DNA of 11,080 nucleotides from Gemmatimonadota bacterium (GCA_003221075.1 QHUF01000259.1:1-11080); one strand, 5' to 3'; positions 1 to 9,407 are shown, numbered from the stretch's first letter. Program-made: numbers and translations. The notes: a model not told the origin generated them from the letters alone.

Positions 1-2
1 TC

Positions 3-1025
3 CTCGCGGTTGCCCAGCGGCCTCCCGTGCCGCCGCCGTTGCATGTGCAGGTCGACTCGACGCACCACCGCGTCCTGATCACCGGCGGTCCCTACCGCGT
101 GCCAGTGAGCCCGGAAATGCCGGGGATGATGATGGACATGCCCGCCATCCCGGTGCAGAGGTTCGCGTTTCCGGTGGATGGCTGGTTGCAGGGCTTCCGC
201 GTCGATCTGTTCGACGATCACGGCCACGCGCTGTCTCACCGCCTGGTGCATCACCTGATCATGGTGAACTTCTCGCGCCGCCAGTTCATCTACCCGGCGC
301 TCGAGCGCTTGCTGGGCATCGCCGAGGAGAGCGACACGGGCGATGTCCGCGTCCCGCGCACCATCGGTGTGCCCATGCGGGCCGGTCAGGAGCTGGGTGT
401 GTACGCAACGTGGCACAACGATTCGGGGCCCGAGATCCCCGTCGCCTACTGGCGCATCGTCATGTACATGGCAAACCCGCGCCTCAGACCCCGGCCAATC
501 GACGTGTTGCCCGCCTACATGGACGTGAATATCCAGACGAACCCCGAGGAGAACCGCTTCAACGTGCCCCCGGGTCATTTCGAGATCGGCTATGAGTTCA
601 GCCCGCCGCTCTCCGGGCATCTCCTGGTCGTAACGGGTCACCTGCACGACTACGGCACGCTGGTGAAGCTCGTCGATGCCGCGACCGGCAAGACGCTCGT
701 GCAGGTCAACGCGAAGCGCGACTCACTCGGGCGTGTGCTCTCGATACCACGCAAGCTGCTCGCGATTCGTGGCGAGGGCCTGTCCCTCACGGCCGGGCAT
801 CGCTACCGCGTGGTGGGGGTGTTCGACAATCCCACGCGCGATACTTCGTACGGGGCCATGGCGCACATGGTCGGTCTGTTCGCTCCGAACCACTATCGGG
901 AGTGGCCCGCGCTCGACTCCGCCGATCTGTACTACCGTCGGGACCTGGTGGATTTGCTCACGAACGGGGCAACGGACTCGGTAATCGTCGGGGTCGGGGT
1001 GGGGGTGCCGACTCCGATGCGGTGA
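3..1025 (+). CDS. Exported PHM/DBM-like type II copper monooxygenase-fold protein, 5' end cut off by window
   Basis: The reading frame is open from the left edge and ends at TGA 1023-1025. The residues before the GTG at 27 read LAVAQRPP, which looks like the end of a Sec signal peptide cut after AVA, so the true start lies outside the window and 27 is not the start. Numbered from that GTG, the protein holds the full ligand set of the peptidylglycine/dopamine monooxygenase fold: the HH pair H75-H76 (LVHHLIMVN) and H130 (YATWHND) for the CuH site, and H205/H207 (TGHLHDYG) plus M278 (YGAMAHM) for CuM. The spacing H207 to M278 (71) and the order match PHM (H244 to M314, 70). Between them lies VPPG...GYEF, resembling the IPP...GYC stretch of DBM. 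There are no cysteines, so the disulfides of the animal enzymes are absent. Role and substrate are unknown; a non-catalytic copper-binding protein is also possible. The ligand pattern is seen; the function is inferred. Confidence 0.72.
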   Translation, partial: LAVAQRPPVPPPLHVQVDSTHHRVLITGGPYRVPVSPEMPGMMMDMPAIPVQRFAFPVDGWLQGFRVDLFDDHGHALSHRLVHHLIMVNFSRRQFIYPALERLLGIAEESDTGDVRVPRTIGVPMRAGQELGVYATWHNDSGPEIPVAYWRIVMYMANPRLRPRPIDVLPAYMDVNIQTNPEENRFNVPPGHFEIGYEFSPPLSGHLLVVTGHLHDYGTLVKLVDAATGKTLVQVNAKRDSLGRVLSIPRKLLAIRGEGLSLTAGHRYRVVGVFDNPTRDTSYGAMAHMVGLFAPNHYREWPALDSADLYYRRDLVDLLTNGATDSVIVGVGVGVPTPMR

Positions 1026-1141
1026 TCCGATCTCCATGGGCATGTCGCGACTCTGCAACGTATGGAAGGAGGCTTGAGACCGGCGCCGACATGATCGAGA
1101 TCACAGTCGGGCCGAGTGCGCCTGCACTACGTTCGTCCGCG
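1026..1141. other. Short intergenic stretch with an orphan Shine-Dalgarno-like run
   Basis: This 116-bp gap lies between the copper-protein gene and the phosphoesterase lipoprotein gene. It holds a strong purine run, GGAAGGAGG at 1064-1072, but the nearest in-frame ATG for the next gene is at 1091, 18 bases away, and the start favoured by the signal peptide is 1142. No good hairpin, U-tract or clear -35/-10 pair was seen. It may hold the promoter of the downstream gene, or the two genes may be co-transcribed. Confidence 0.4.
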
Positions 1142-2647
<1,506 letters not shown>

Positions 2648-2648
2648 G

Positions 2649-5600
2649 TTAGAAGGCGTATCGTGCGCCGAGCTGCATGCGCCACCGCGACGCGGCGTCC
2701 TCCACGACGCCGCGCTTCGGCAGCTCGAGCTGATAGACTCCGCGCAGATTTCCCGGGTCCCATCCGACAAGCTTCAGCATCGGCACGGATGGTCCCGTCG
2801 TCACATCGCGATACAGTCCCCACCGAGGTTCAATCAGGTTCGGCAGGTTGAAGATGTCAGCCGTGATCTCGAGGTAGCGCCCCCCGCGGAGCGCGACAGT
2901 CGTGCCGAGTCGCGCGTTCACGGATCCCAGCCATCCATTGCGGCAGCTGTTGCGTCCCATGATCCGCCCCCGTTGCTTCTCCAGACATGGCTGCTGGGCG
3001 ATGAAGTTCTGCAGCCTCGCATACTCCGCGGGGGGTGCGGGCGTGCTGTCGGCCATCCGCAAGGTGATGTCGCTGCGGTCCCGTGGCACGTAGACGATGT
3101 CGTTGAATAGCGAGCCACCACCGCCGAGCCGATCGGCATTTGCGTCGCCATCGATGACATAGGTGTAAGCCGGCTGCGATGCGCCCTGATACAGGAGCGA
3201 GAGTTGCACTCGGTGCGCGAGCTCGACCGTCGCGGAAACGGCAATCTCTTGCGGAGTCTCGAAGAAAGAGGGAGCAAGCCGGCGATCCTCGAGCGTCCCG
3301 TCAACCGGTGTGTTGCTGAAGTTCGCCCGCGTCGGAAGGTTGATGAGTGACATGCGGTCGCGGGCGCGCGACAGGGCGTACGCCGCGTAGAGAGTGCCTA
3401 TCGTGCCGAAACGCTTCCGTGCCTGCACCGACCCCGAAATGCTGTGATCTCCTCTGCGGTTCGACACGCGGAAGATCTCGGCGAACGTAGTATCCCGGAA
3501 AAGTGGCTTCGCTATCCCCTTGGCGTTAACCGTTCCGTACATCGGGCGACCGCCCTCACCCAACGCCACCGCGATCGGCGCGCCGAGATTTGCTTCGCTG
3601 ACGTAGATCTGGTGGATGGCGCGCGTGTATAGGAGGTCGATGGTTACGGTAACGCCGCCCGGAAAGTGCCGATCCACACCAAAGGCCAGTTTCAGGTTTT
3701 GCGGCAGCTTGAGACCGGGATCGAAGAAACTGATTCGCGGCGTCGCACCGCGCGTGCTTGGGCAGGTCAGCGGCTGGCTAGCCGGTTCGAACGGCTTGCG
3801 GAACGCCGGCACGTCCGGGTCATTGCAATTCACGACCTTCTCTTCTCCGCCGTCTCGGTAGCCGTTCCCCAGCCAGCGATAGGGCGGGGGTCCGCTGAAC
3901 AGTCCGATCCCACCGCGTAGAAAAGCAATGCCGCTGCCAGTCAGATCGTAGTTGAGTCCGAGCCGCGGCGACCACAACACGTTCCCGCTCGGCAGGCGTC
4001 CCGTATTCACACTCAGCCTGCTGAGCACCGACGGGTTGGTGAAGCCGGCGTCCGGCAGGAACGGGATGTCGGCGCGCAGCCCAACGGTCAGCGTCAAGCG
4101 CTCCGACGGCAGCCAACGGTCCTGCGCGTAGACACCGAGCCCGGCTGCGTGGAAGGTTGCTCCTGGTGTCGGACCGGGGAGGCCGCGGTCATAGTGGTAC
4201 GCCCCGCCTGTTGTCAGCGAGTCGAGGTTCGCAAAAAACCACCTGCCTGCTGACACCTGCACTAACGGATCGCGGAAATGCAGCATCTCACCGTGCACGC
4301 CGACGGTGACGAGATGCGCTCCCGTGCTAATCGTCAGGTTCTCGGTGACCTCGAGGGCGTTCTGCCGCACTGCGGTTGTGGGACAGACTGAATTGGATCC
4401 CGCGATCAGAAAGCCCCCGTCAGCGGAGACCTGGATGAACGGGAACGGGCCGTTTGGCTGGCAGGTGTCCAACAACCGTTGATAGCTCACGATGACTTCG
4501 TTCTGGGCCCGGCCGCGCAGCGGCGCGCTCCAGATCAGGCGCGACGTGTTCACGGTCGATCGGCTTCGACCGGCGACCGATGACAGGCTTGTCGTGTCGA
4601 ACGTGCGCCCCGCATCGACGAAATCCCGGCGATCGCCATGCGCATACCGATGGGAGATCTCCAGGTGGCCGCTGGCGCCGAGCTGGACGCTGATCTTGCC
4701 GAATATGTCCTGCGCCGGCAGATGGCCTTCGGATGGTCCGACCGTACCAGGCTGTAGCCCAAACGTGTCCGCAAGAATTCGTTGGAAGCGAACCGCACTG
4801 GACTCGCTGACGGCGGTCCGTCCGCCCTGCAAAGGCAGCGGCCCCGGATCGGGGACGATGAGCTGCTGCAAATCAGCGTTCACGAAGAAGTGCACGCGGT
4901 TGCGCACGATGGGACCGGAGAGCGTCCCCCCGAATTGCGAGCTCGTGAATGCGGTCCGACCGCCCGGTCCGCCAGCCGTCAGCCGGCCGTCCTGGACGAA
5001 GGTGAACCCCGAGCCATGCAGCGTATTGGTCCCGGATTTTGTCACGGCGTTCAGGAGCCCGGCGGCGAAGTTGCCGAGCCGGACATCGAATGGCGCGCTG
5101 AGCACCTGGAATTCGCTCACGGTTTCAAGCGAGATCGCGTGCGGGAGCACTTCGGGGAAGGATCCGCTCGGGTAAGCGCCACCGGGCGCGCGTCCGAAAT
5201 AGGGATCAGCGTTCAGTCCGCCATCCACCTGCAGACCGTTGTAACCCTGGTTTTGACCGCCGACGGAAATCCCGCCGAGCGGCCTCAAGACCGCCAGGGG
5301 ATCGAGCGCGGCCGCGACATTCAAGTCGCGCGCCAGGTTCGGGAGCGCCGCCAACTCCGCGTCCGACACGATGTGCACGGGACCAGTGCGCCCAGAATTC
5401 ACCAGCGGGTCCACGGTGGCCCGGATCGTGAGGGCGGGCAGCTCGAGCGCGAGTGGCGGCAGGGCGAAATCGGCGCGGTGGCGCTGGCCTAGCGCGAGGA
5501 CGATGCCGTCGAAGCTCTGCGGTTTGAAGCCGAGTGCGCTGGCTTGAATTACGTAGGGCCCGCCGACGCGCACGTTCTCAAAGAAGTACCGCCCCGCGGC

Positions 5601-5768
5601 GTCGGTCACCACTTGCCAGTGTGCACCGCTGGCCGGCAGAATCGCGCTCACGACGGCGCCAGAGATGGGCGAGCTGTCGGTTTGTAAAACGCGCCCCTGC
5701 AATGCAGCGGAGGTGATTCCCTGCGCGCAGAGCGGTGCGACGAAGCTCAACGCAAGCAGTCCGATCAT
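2649..5768 (-). CDS. TonB-dependent outer-membrane receptor, Oar-like, with carboxypeptidase-regulatory N-terminal domain
   Basis: The predicted product has 1039 residues. A short hydrophobic leader (MIGLLALSFVAPLCAQG) acts as signal peptide, though it lacks the usual positive charges. Residues about 22-103 form a carboxypeptidase-regulatory-like beta-sandwich (LQGRVLQTDSSPISGAVV; DAAGRYFFENVRVGGPY). Residues about 130-247 are the plug, closing with the typical FAAGLLNAVTKSGTN. The rest, to a C-terminal RYAF, is a large beta-barrel of alternating strands; the terminal phenylalanine suits BAM-dependent insertion. No clear TonB box was seen. Family knowledge: such receptors import large or scarce ligands (siderophores, glycans, peptides) or act in surface traits, as Oar does in Myxococcus. 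The ligand here is unknown. The start ATG 5768-5766 overlaps the stop of the upstream regulator gene as ATGA, and the AAGG just before it is too close to serve as a normal ribosome site, so translation is probably coupled. No longer in-frame start exists upstream. Confidence 0.88.
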   Translation of the reverse strand: MIGLLALSFVAPLCAQGITSAALQGRVLQTDSSPISGAVVSAILPASGAHWQVVTDAAGRYFFENVRVGGPYVIQASALGFKPQSFDGIVLALGQRHRADFALPPLALELPALTIRATVDPLVNSGRTGPVHIVSDAELAALPNLARDLNVAAALDPLAVLRPLGGISVGGQNQGYNGLQVDGGLNADPYFGRAPGGAYPSGSFPEVLPHAISLETVSEFQVLSAPFDVRLGNFAAGLLNAVTKSGTNTLHGSGFTFVQDGRLTAGGPGGRTAFTSSQFGGTLSGPIVRNRVHFFVNADLQQLIVPDPGPLPLQGGRTAVSESSAVRFQRILADTFGLQPGTVGPSEGHLPAQDIFGKISVQLGASGHLEISHRYAHGDRRDFVDAGRTFDTTSLSSVAGRSRSTVNTSRLIWSAPLRGRAQNEVIVSYQRLLDTCQPNGPFPFIQVSADGGFLIAGSNSVCPTTAVRQNALEVTENLTISTGAHLVTVGVHGEMLHFRDPLVQVSAGRWFFANLDSLTTGGAYHYDRGLPGPTPGATFHAAGLGVYAQDRWLPSERLTLTVGLRADIPFLPDAGFTNPSVLSRLSVNTGRLPSGNVLWSPRLGLNYDLTGSGIAFLRGGIGLFSGPPPYRWLGNGYRDGGEEKVVNCNDPDVPAFRKPFEPASQPLTCPSTRGATPRISFFDPGLKLPQNLKLAFGVDRHFPGGVTVTIDLLYTRAIHQIYVSEANLGAPIAVALGEGGRPMYGTVNAKGIAKPLFRDTTFAEIFRVSNRRGDHSISGSVQARKRFGTIGTLYAAYALSRARDRMSLINLPTRANFSNTPVDGTLEDRRLAPSFFETPQEIAVSATVELAHRVQLSLLYQGASQPAYTYVIDGDANADRLGGGGSLFNDIVYVPRDRSDITLRMADSTPAPPAEYARLQNFIAQQPCLEKQRGRIMGRNSCRNGWLGSVNARLGTTVALRGGRYLEITADIFNLPNLIEPRWGLYRDVTTGPSVPMLKLVGWDPGNLRGVYQLELPKRGVVEDAASRWRMQLGARYAF
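5765..5768 (-). promoter_or_regulatory. ATGA stop-start overlap joining regulator and receptor genes
   Basis: Read on the minus strand, these four bases are ATGA: the ATG opens the TonB receptor and the TGA closes the BTAD regulator. There is no room for a separate promoter between the genes, and the sequence before the ATG is a poor ribosome site. A ribosome finishing the regulator probably restarts on the receptor, fixing their relative dosage. Confidence 0.85.
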
Positions 5769-8152
5769 CCCTTGGGCCGCAACAACATTTTGAACCGCGG
5801 GTCCCCGCGCAGCGTGGCGAAGCTCGGCTCGACATGCGCATCGAGGAAGCGGACCTGGTAGACGTATCCGGCATCCAGGGCGCGCGCCAGCAGATCGAGG
5901 GCGGTGTCCCGCTCACCCAGCCGTGCCGCGATGCAAGCACGCCAGTAGCTGGCCTCGCCGCGCCCGAAGGGCCGCTCGAGAGCGATCAGGACGTCGCTGA
6001 GTCGAACGGCCTCCGCACGGTCGCCGCGCGTCGCCGCCAGCGTGCCGAGCAAACCTGTGTAGCGCGCGTCGCGCGGGTAGCGGCGCACCAGCTCCGCGGC
6101 GATGGCGTGGGCGGAGTCTGCATTGCCGGCCGCATAGTGTGTCAGTGCCCGCTCGAAGCGCTTGTCTGCGGTCGCGCGTTCCGCGGCGGGTTGGCTCTCC
6201 AACCAGGCGAGGGTGCGAGCGAACGCGATACCGGCGGCGGCACTGTCGCCATGCGCTGCAAGGTCGAGCGCCGTTTCTCGCATCACCGGAGCCGGCAGTC
6301 GGATCGGGTCCGGTGGCAGCGTGTCGATCTCGTCGAGGCGCTCGATCACCTCACGTCCACGCCCCAGCCCGGACAACGCCAGCAGCTCCATGCGGAGCGT
6401 TGCGAGGTTTCTCGGAAAGCGTTGGCGGGCTCGGCGCGCGGTTCGCAGCTCACGATCATGCTCGCCGAGCACATGGTACGCGTTGGTCAGCCAATTGTAG
6501 TAGCCGGCTCGGCCGCTGAGGACGCCGCTGTCGGGATGCAATCGCTCGAGAATCGTTATCGCCTCCCGCGGACGATTGAAATCGAGTGCGTCGCGGGCGA
6601 GCTGCTCCCACATCAGCTCAGAACCGGGAAGCGCGTCGGTCAATCTCCGTCCGAGGGCGTAGGCGCCCGCGAGATCGCCGCGGCAGCGGGCCATCACCCG
6701 GTCGATCTGCATCTGTTCGAGCGGCGTGAGACTCATCGCGGCCAGACGGTGCGCGATGGCAGCGGTGGAGTCGCATTGATCGAGCGCAGTCCCGCCGTGA
6801 GCCCACGCCGCCCAGATCAGCGGCTGCGCATACGTCGAGTCGAGCGCGGCGGCGCGCTGAAAAAACGGCAGCGCATCGCGGGCCCTGCGGCCGCCGTAGA
6901 AGATCTCGACGCCGGCGCTGAACGCGAGGTACGCTTCGTAGCGCGGTGGGTTACCGGCCTGTACGGGTCCGCCGAGTCGTGGGTCCACCGCCTCGGCGAG
7001 GGTAGACGTGATGCGCTCACGCAGGACCTTCAGCGCCGCCCGCGGCTCGTGCGGATTCCCGAATACCGGCTCGAGGGGGTGCAGTACGCTGCCGCTCCCC
7101 ACGTCGGTGATTATGGCGTTGAGCTCGATCTGACCCTCGCGCAGGTACAACGAGCCCGACACCAGCATCCCCGAGCCAGTGGCGCGCGCCCGTGCTACGG
7201 CGTCCGAGACGACGCCTGTCCCAGTCCGATTGGCTCCCAACACGATTGTGCCGGGGTCCACAGGTTCGAGCACTTCCGTTGACGCGAGACCCCGCGTGAT
7301 CCAGTCGGCTGCAAGGTTGCCGAGGGGGTCGAGCGTGCTATCGCCGGTGCGGTTGGTGAACGGCACGACCAGTACGCGCTTCGCGTTGAGCGACGGCGTG
7401 GAGCGCAGCGTCACGCCCAACACCACCCCCGCGATTCCCAGCACCGCAACCAGCGCGGCTGTCTCGGGCGCCGGATCGGTCTCGAGCTCCGCTTTGAGAC
7501 GCTGTGTGAAGGCGGCATAGACGTCGAGCGCGCCGGCGCGGTCGCCGAGGCGGTCGAGTGTCTGGATGAGCCGGCGCAACGTGGGCTCATCGAACGGGGC
7601 GATGCGCAGCGCCCGCCGCGTCCAGTGCGCTGATTCACGAGGGTCGCCGCCTGCCTGGCGCTGCTCCGCCAGCGACGTGGCGCTGCGCAGCGCCACAGTT
7701 CTGAGACGGGCGCGCTCGTCTTCGAGCCATTGCTCAAAACCGATCGCACCGCGAATGAAGAAGCCCTCGAGAAGTTCTCCCCGATAGAGCTCGAGCGCGT
7801 CCGCCAGTCGTCGTTCCTGGGTGGCGCGTTCGAACTCGACCACGTCGCAGCGGAGCCGCTCCACGTCGAGACCGACTTCCTCGTCGCCGCGACTCACGAG
7901 CACTCCTTCGCCGAGCTCTTGCCGCAGGCCGTGCAGCGCTTGGCGCAGCGCAGCCCGGGCATGCTCCTGATCGAGATCGGGCCAGAACAACGCGGTGAGG
8001 GAGTCACGCCGATGCAGCCGCGGAGGTGTGACGGCGGCGAGGTACGCGAGCAGCGCGACCCGTTTGGGTTGGGCCAGGATCGACTTGAGCTCGTGCCCGT
8101 CTGCGCTGAGGAGGTTCAGCGCACCGAGAATGCGCCGCCCGTAACAGGCCAC
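5765..8152 (-). CDS. Membrane-spanning SARP/BTAD transcriptional regulator with C-terminal TPR region
   Basis: The predicted product has 795 residues. Residues about 8-93 are an OmpR/SARP-type winged helix (RVALLAYLA; HRRDSLTALFWPD; ARAALRQALHGLRQELG). Residues about 100-227 are the bacterial transcriptional activation domain (LADALELYRGELLEGF...FEQWLEDERARL), ending at LETDPAPE. A single transmembrane helix follows directly at 231-249. Residues about 258-355 resemble the FlgO/TolB-like N-domain found in such regulators (RVLVVPFTNRTGDSTLDPLGNLAADWITRGL). Residues about 405-790 are TPR-like helical repeats. The predicted topology is CadC/ToxR-like: DNA binding in the cytoplasm, sensing in the periplasm. 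The start is GTG 8152-8150; an ATG six bases upstream is followed at once by TGA, which excludes it. No clear ribosome site is visible. The gene is upstream of and coupled to the TonB receptor, so that receptor is its likeliest target. Confidence 0.88.
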   Translation of the reverse strand: MACYGRRILGALNLLSADGHELKSILAQPKRVALLAYLAAVTPPRLHRRDSLTALFWPDLDQEHARAALRQALHGLRQELGEGVLVSRGDEEVGLDVERLRCDVVEFERATQERRLADALELYRGELLEGFFIRGAIGFEQWLEDERARLRTVALRSATSLAEQRQAGGDPRESAHWTRRALRIAPFDEPTLRRLIQTLDRLGDRAGALDVYAAFTQRLKAELETDPAPETAALVAVLGIAGVVLGVTLRSTPSLNAKRVLVVPFTNRTGDSTLDPLGNLAADWITRGLASTEVLEPVDPGTIVLGANRTGTGVVSDAVARARATGSGMLVSGSLYLREGQIELNAIITDVGSGSVLHPLEPVFGNPHEPRAALKVLRERITSTLAEAVDPRLGGPVQAGNPPRYEAYLAFSAGVEIFYGGRRARDALPFFQRAAALDSTYAQPLIWAAWAHGGTALDQCDSTAAIAHRLAAMSLTPLEQMQIDRVMARCRGDLAGAYALGRRLTDALPGSELMWEQLARDALDFNRPREAITILERLHPDSGVLSGRAGYYNWLTNAYHVLGEHDRELRTARRARQRFPRNLATLRMELLALSGLGRGREVIERLDEIDTLPPDPIRLPAPVMRETALDLAAHGDSAAAGIAFARTLAWLESQPAAERATADKRFERALTHYAAGNADSAHAIAAELVRRYPRDARYTGLLGTLAATRGDRAEAVRLSDVLIALERPFGRGEASYWRACIAARLGERDTALDLLARALDAGYVYQVRFLDAHVEPSFATLRGDPRFKMLLRPKG

Positions 8153-8265
8153 TCACATCGTGGCCCTACTGTGTGCGCGTCACCCGCGAAAGTACCGTGG
8201 CGAGACCGCTCCGCAATGGTGCGACCGCTCGGCCAAGCGAAATCACGGCCACAGGAAGGTGGATC
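8153..8265. promoter_or_regulatory. Divergent control region between regulator and hydrolase genes
   Basis: This 113-bp region separates the GTG of the minus-strand regulator from the ATG of the plus-strand hydrolase lipoprotein and must hold the promoter(s) of both. On the minus strand a candidate sigma70-type promoter is TTGCGG (8216-8211), a 16-bp spacer, then TACTTT (8194-8189), which would start transcription about 30 bases before the GTG. The match to consensus is modest (3 of 6 in each box). On the plus strand AGGAAGGTGG at 8253-8262 serves the hydrolase start; no convincing plus-strand -10 box was found. Confidence 0.45.
8198..8230. repeat. 14-bp direct repeat pair, candidate operator
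   Basis: TGGCGAGACCGCTC at 8198-8211 recurs as TGGTGCGACCGCTC at 8217-8230: 12 of 14 bases agree, with a period of 19 bp. Relative to the minus-strand candidate promoter, one copy lies in the spacer with its edge on the -35 box, and the other lies just upstream of the -35 box. SARP regulators are known to bind direct repeats placed in this way, so self-regulation by the BTAD protein is a reasonable guess. Known SARP repeats have periods near 11 or 22 bp, so 19 is not a perfect fit. Confidence 0.5.
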
Positions 8266-9339
8266 ATGTCACACGTCACACGCTTTGCCATCGCGGTCGC
8301 CGCGATGGTTGGTACGCTCGCCGGCTGCCGCGATGTCGCGCGTCAACTAGCGCCCGACGCGACGATGTCTCGCTCGATTGATCCGATGATGTCGCAGATG
8401 ACGGAAGAGTCGTCGGCGCCGCTCGTGCAGCACGTCATCGCGCCACAGGCGACGGACCCCGCCATCGACCGCGCGCTCGCCGACCATTACGTCTGGCTCG
8501 ATACGGCGGCGCGCGGCAACCCGAAGCTGCTCGTGTTCATGCCTGGGAACAACAATACGCCGTCCGGCTGGCTCAAGTTTGAGCAGGTGGCCGCGCGCCA
8601 GGGCTACCATGTAATCGGCCTGATGTACCAGAACGAGATCACGGTGGTGAACGTCTGCCGTGGCAGCCCGGACCCAGACTGCTCCGGAAACATCCACTTG
8701 GAAGTCCAGGACGGGATCGATCGGTCGAGCCTCGTGAACGTGACGCCTGCGAATGGCATCGAAAATCGGCTGACCAAGCTCCTGCTGTACCTCGACGCAC
8801 AGTACCCCGACGAGGGGTGGTCGCGGTTCCTGGAGGACGGCGCGCCGAAGTGGTCGCAGATCGCCGTCAGCGGTCAATCGCAGGGTTCAGCTCAGGCGGC
8901 GCTGATCGGGAAGCTCCACCATGTGGATCGCGTCGTCATGTTCTCAGGACCGCCCGACGCGCGCGTGCCCGAGGAAGTCGACCGGTGGATCTCCATTGGG
9001 GCGACGCCCGCGGCGAAATACTTCGCGCTCTTCCACGACCGCGATCATCTCGTCGTTGGCATCCGCGCGAATCTCACAGCTCTCATAGGGCAGTTCGGGG
9101 ATCCGGTCATCGCGGAGTTGAATGACCCGCCGTACGGTGGGACGCACATCGTCTACACCGATCTGCGGCCGACGCTCGGCTATGACGCTTTCAACGCACC
9201 CCACCAGAGCACGGCACGTGACAACAACACGCCGATCGGCCCCGATGGCGTGCCGCTGCTGCGCGACGCGTGGCGCTATTTGCTCGGCGAGGAGCCGCGT
9301 GGGGGAAGTGAGAAGACGATCACACTGACCGCACCTTAA
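8266..9339 (+). CDS. Lipoprotein alpha/beta hydrolase (GxSxG)
   Basis: The predicted product has 357 residues. ATG 8266 is chosen because AGGAAGGTGG stands just before it and it opens a lipoprotein signal ending in lipobox LAGC (residues 18-21). The open frame runs further upstream but has no such signals. The core reads as an alpha/beta hydrolase: LLVFMPGNNNTPSGW for the first strand and oxyanion loop, GYHVIGLMYQN, nucleophile elbow G-Q-S205-Q-G in SQIAVSGQSQGS, acid D258 or D260 in FHDRDHLV, and H294 in GGTHIVYTD. It resembles the BPSS1187-type hydrolase group from memory; substrate unknown, probably an ester in the periplasm or at the surface. C-terminal residues DGVPLLRDAWRYLLG look like a closing helix. 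It is divergent from the regulator gene and may share its control region. A long hairpin follows 13 bases after the stop. Confidence 0.8.
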   Translation: MSHVTRFAIAVAAMVGTLAGCRDVARQLAPDATMSRSIDPMMSQMTEESSAPLVQHVIAPQATDPAIDRALADHYVWLDTAARGNPKLLVFMPGNNNTPSGWLKFEQVAARQGYHVIGLMYQNEITVVNVCRGSPDPDCSGNIHLEVQDGIDRSSLVNVTPANGIENRLTKLLLYLDAQYPDEGWSRFLEDGAPKWSQIAVSGQSQGSAQAALIGKLHHVDRVVMFSGPPDARVPEEVDRWISIGATPAAKYFALFHDRDHLVVGIRANLTALIGQFGDPVIAELNDPPYGGTHIVYTDLRPTLGYDAFNAPHQSTARDNNTPIGPDGVPLLRDAWRYLLGEEPRGGSEKTITLTAP

Positions 9340-9352
9340 CGCTTGCCTTCTC

Positions 9353-9407
9353 CGATGATGGTGATCCGGTGTCCTAGCGCACCTAGGCGCCGGATCTCCA
9401 TCAATCG
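9353..9407. terminator. Long imperfect hairpin after the hydrolase gene
   Basis: This 55-base inverted repeat forms 23 pairs: CGA/TCG, a bulged A (9404), TGATGG/CCATCA, a T-T mismatch, GATCCGG/CCGGATC, a T-G wobble, a G-C pair, a bulged T (9372), CCTAG/CTAGG, and loop CGCAC at 9378-9382. It begins 13 bases after the hydrolase stop. There is no U-tract on either strand, so it is not a textbook intrinsic terminator. It could end or pause transcription, protect the hydrolase mRNA 3' end, or be a member of a repeated extragenic palindrome family. The fold is seen; the role is inferred. Confidence 0.6.

Noticed and set aside
966..1005. G-quadruplex candidate at the end of the copper-protein gene
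   Set aside because: Only three close G runs (990-993, 996-999, 1001-1005); the fourth is about 20 bases away, and the region is coding (VGVGVGV).
1036..1094. Possible short leader peptides around the GGAAGGAGG run
   Set aside because: Starts at 1036 or 1062 have no ribosome site of their own, and the peptides show no attenuation-type residue runs.
4492..5492. Two overlapping plus-strand open frames inside the receptor gene
   Set aside because: They lie opposite a clear beta-barrel coding region and have no recognisable motif.
5735..7282. A 515-codon open frame on the plus strand opposite the regulator gene
   Set aside because: It crosses the regulator/receptor junction, its protein shows no domain and is rich in Arg and Gln, and no ribosome site precedes it. 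Long antisense frames are normal opposite high-GC genes.
8160..8252. GTGGCC ... GGCCAC inverted repeat spanning the divergent region
   Set aside because: Only six bases per arm and about 80 bases apart; expected by chance at this base composition.
8173..8265. Upstream extension of the hydrolase frame
   Set aside because: The ribosome site and lipoprotein signal place the start at 8266; the extension would bury the signal peptide and overlap the control region.
9353..9407. Integron attC site or mobile-element end
   Set aside because: No GTT-type core sites, no flanking duplication and no integrase or transposase in the window.
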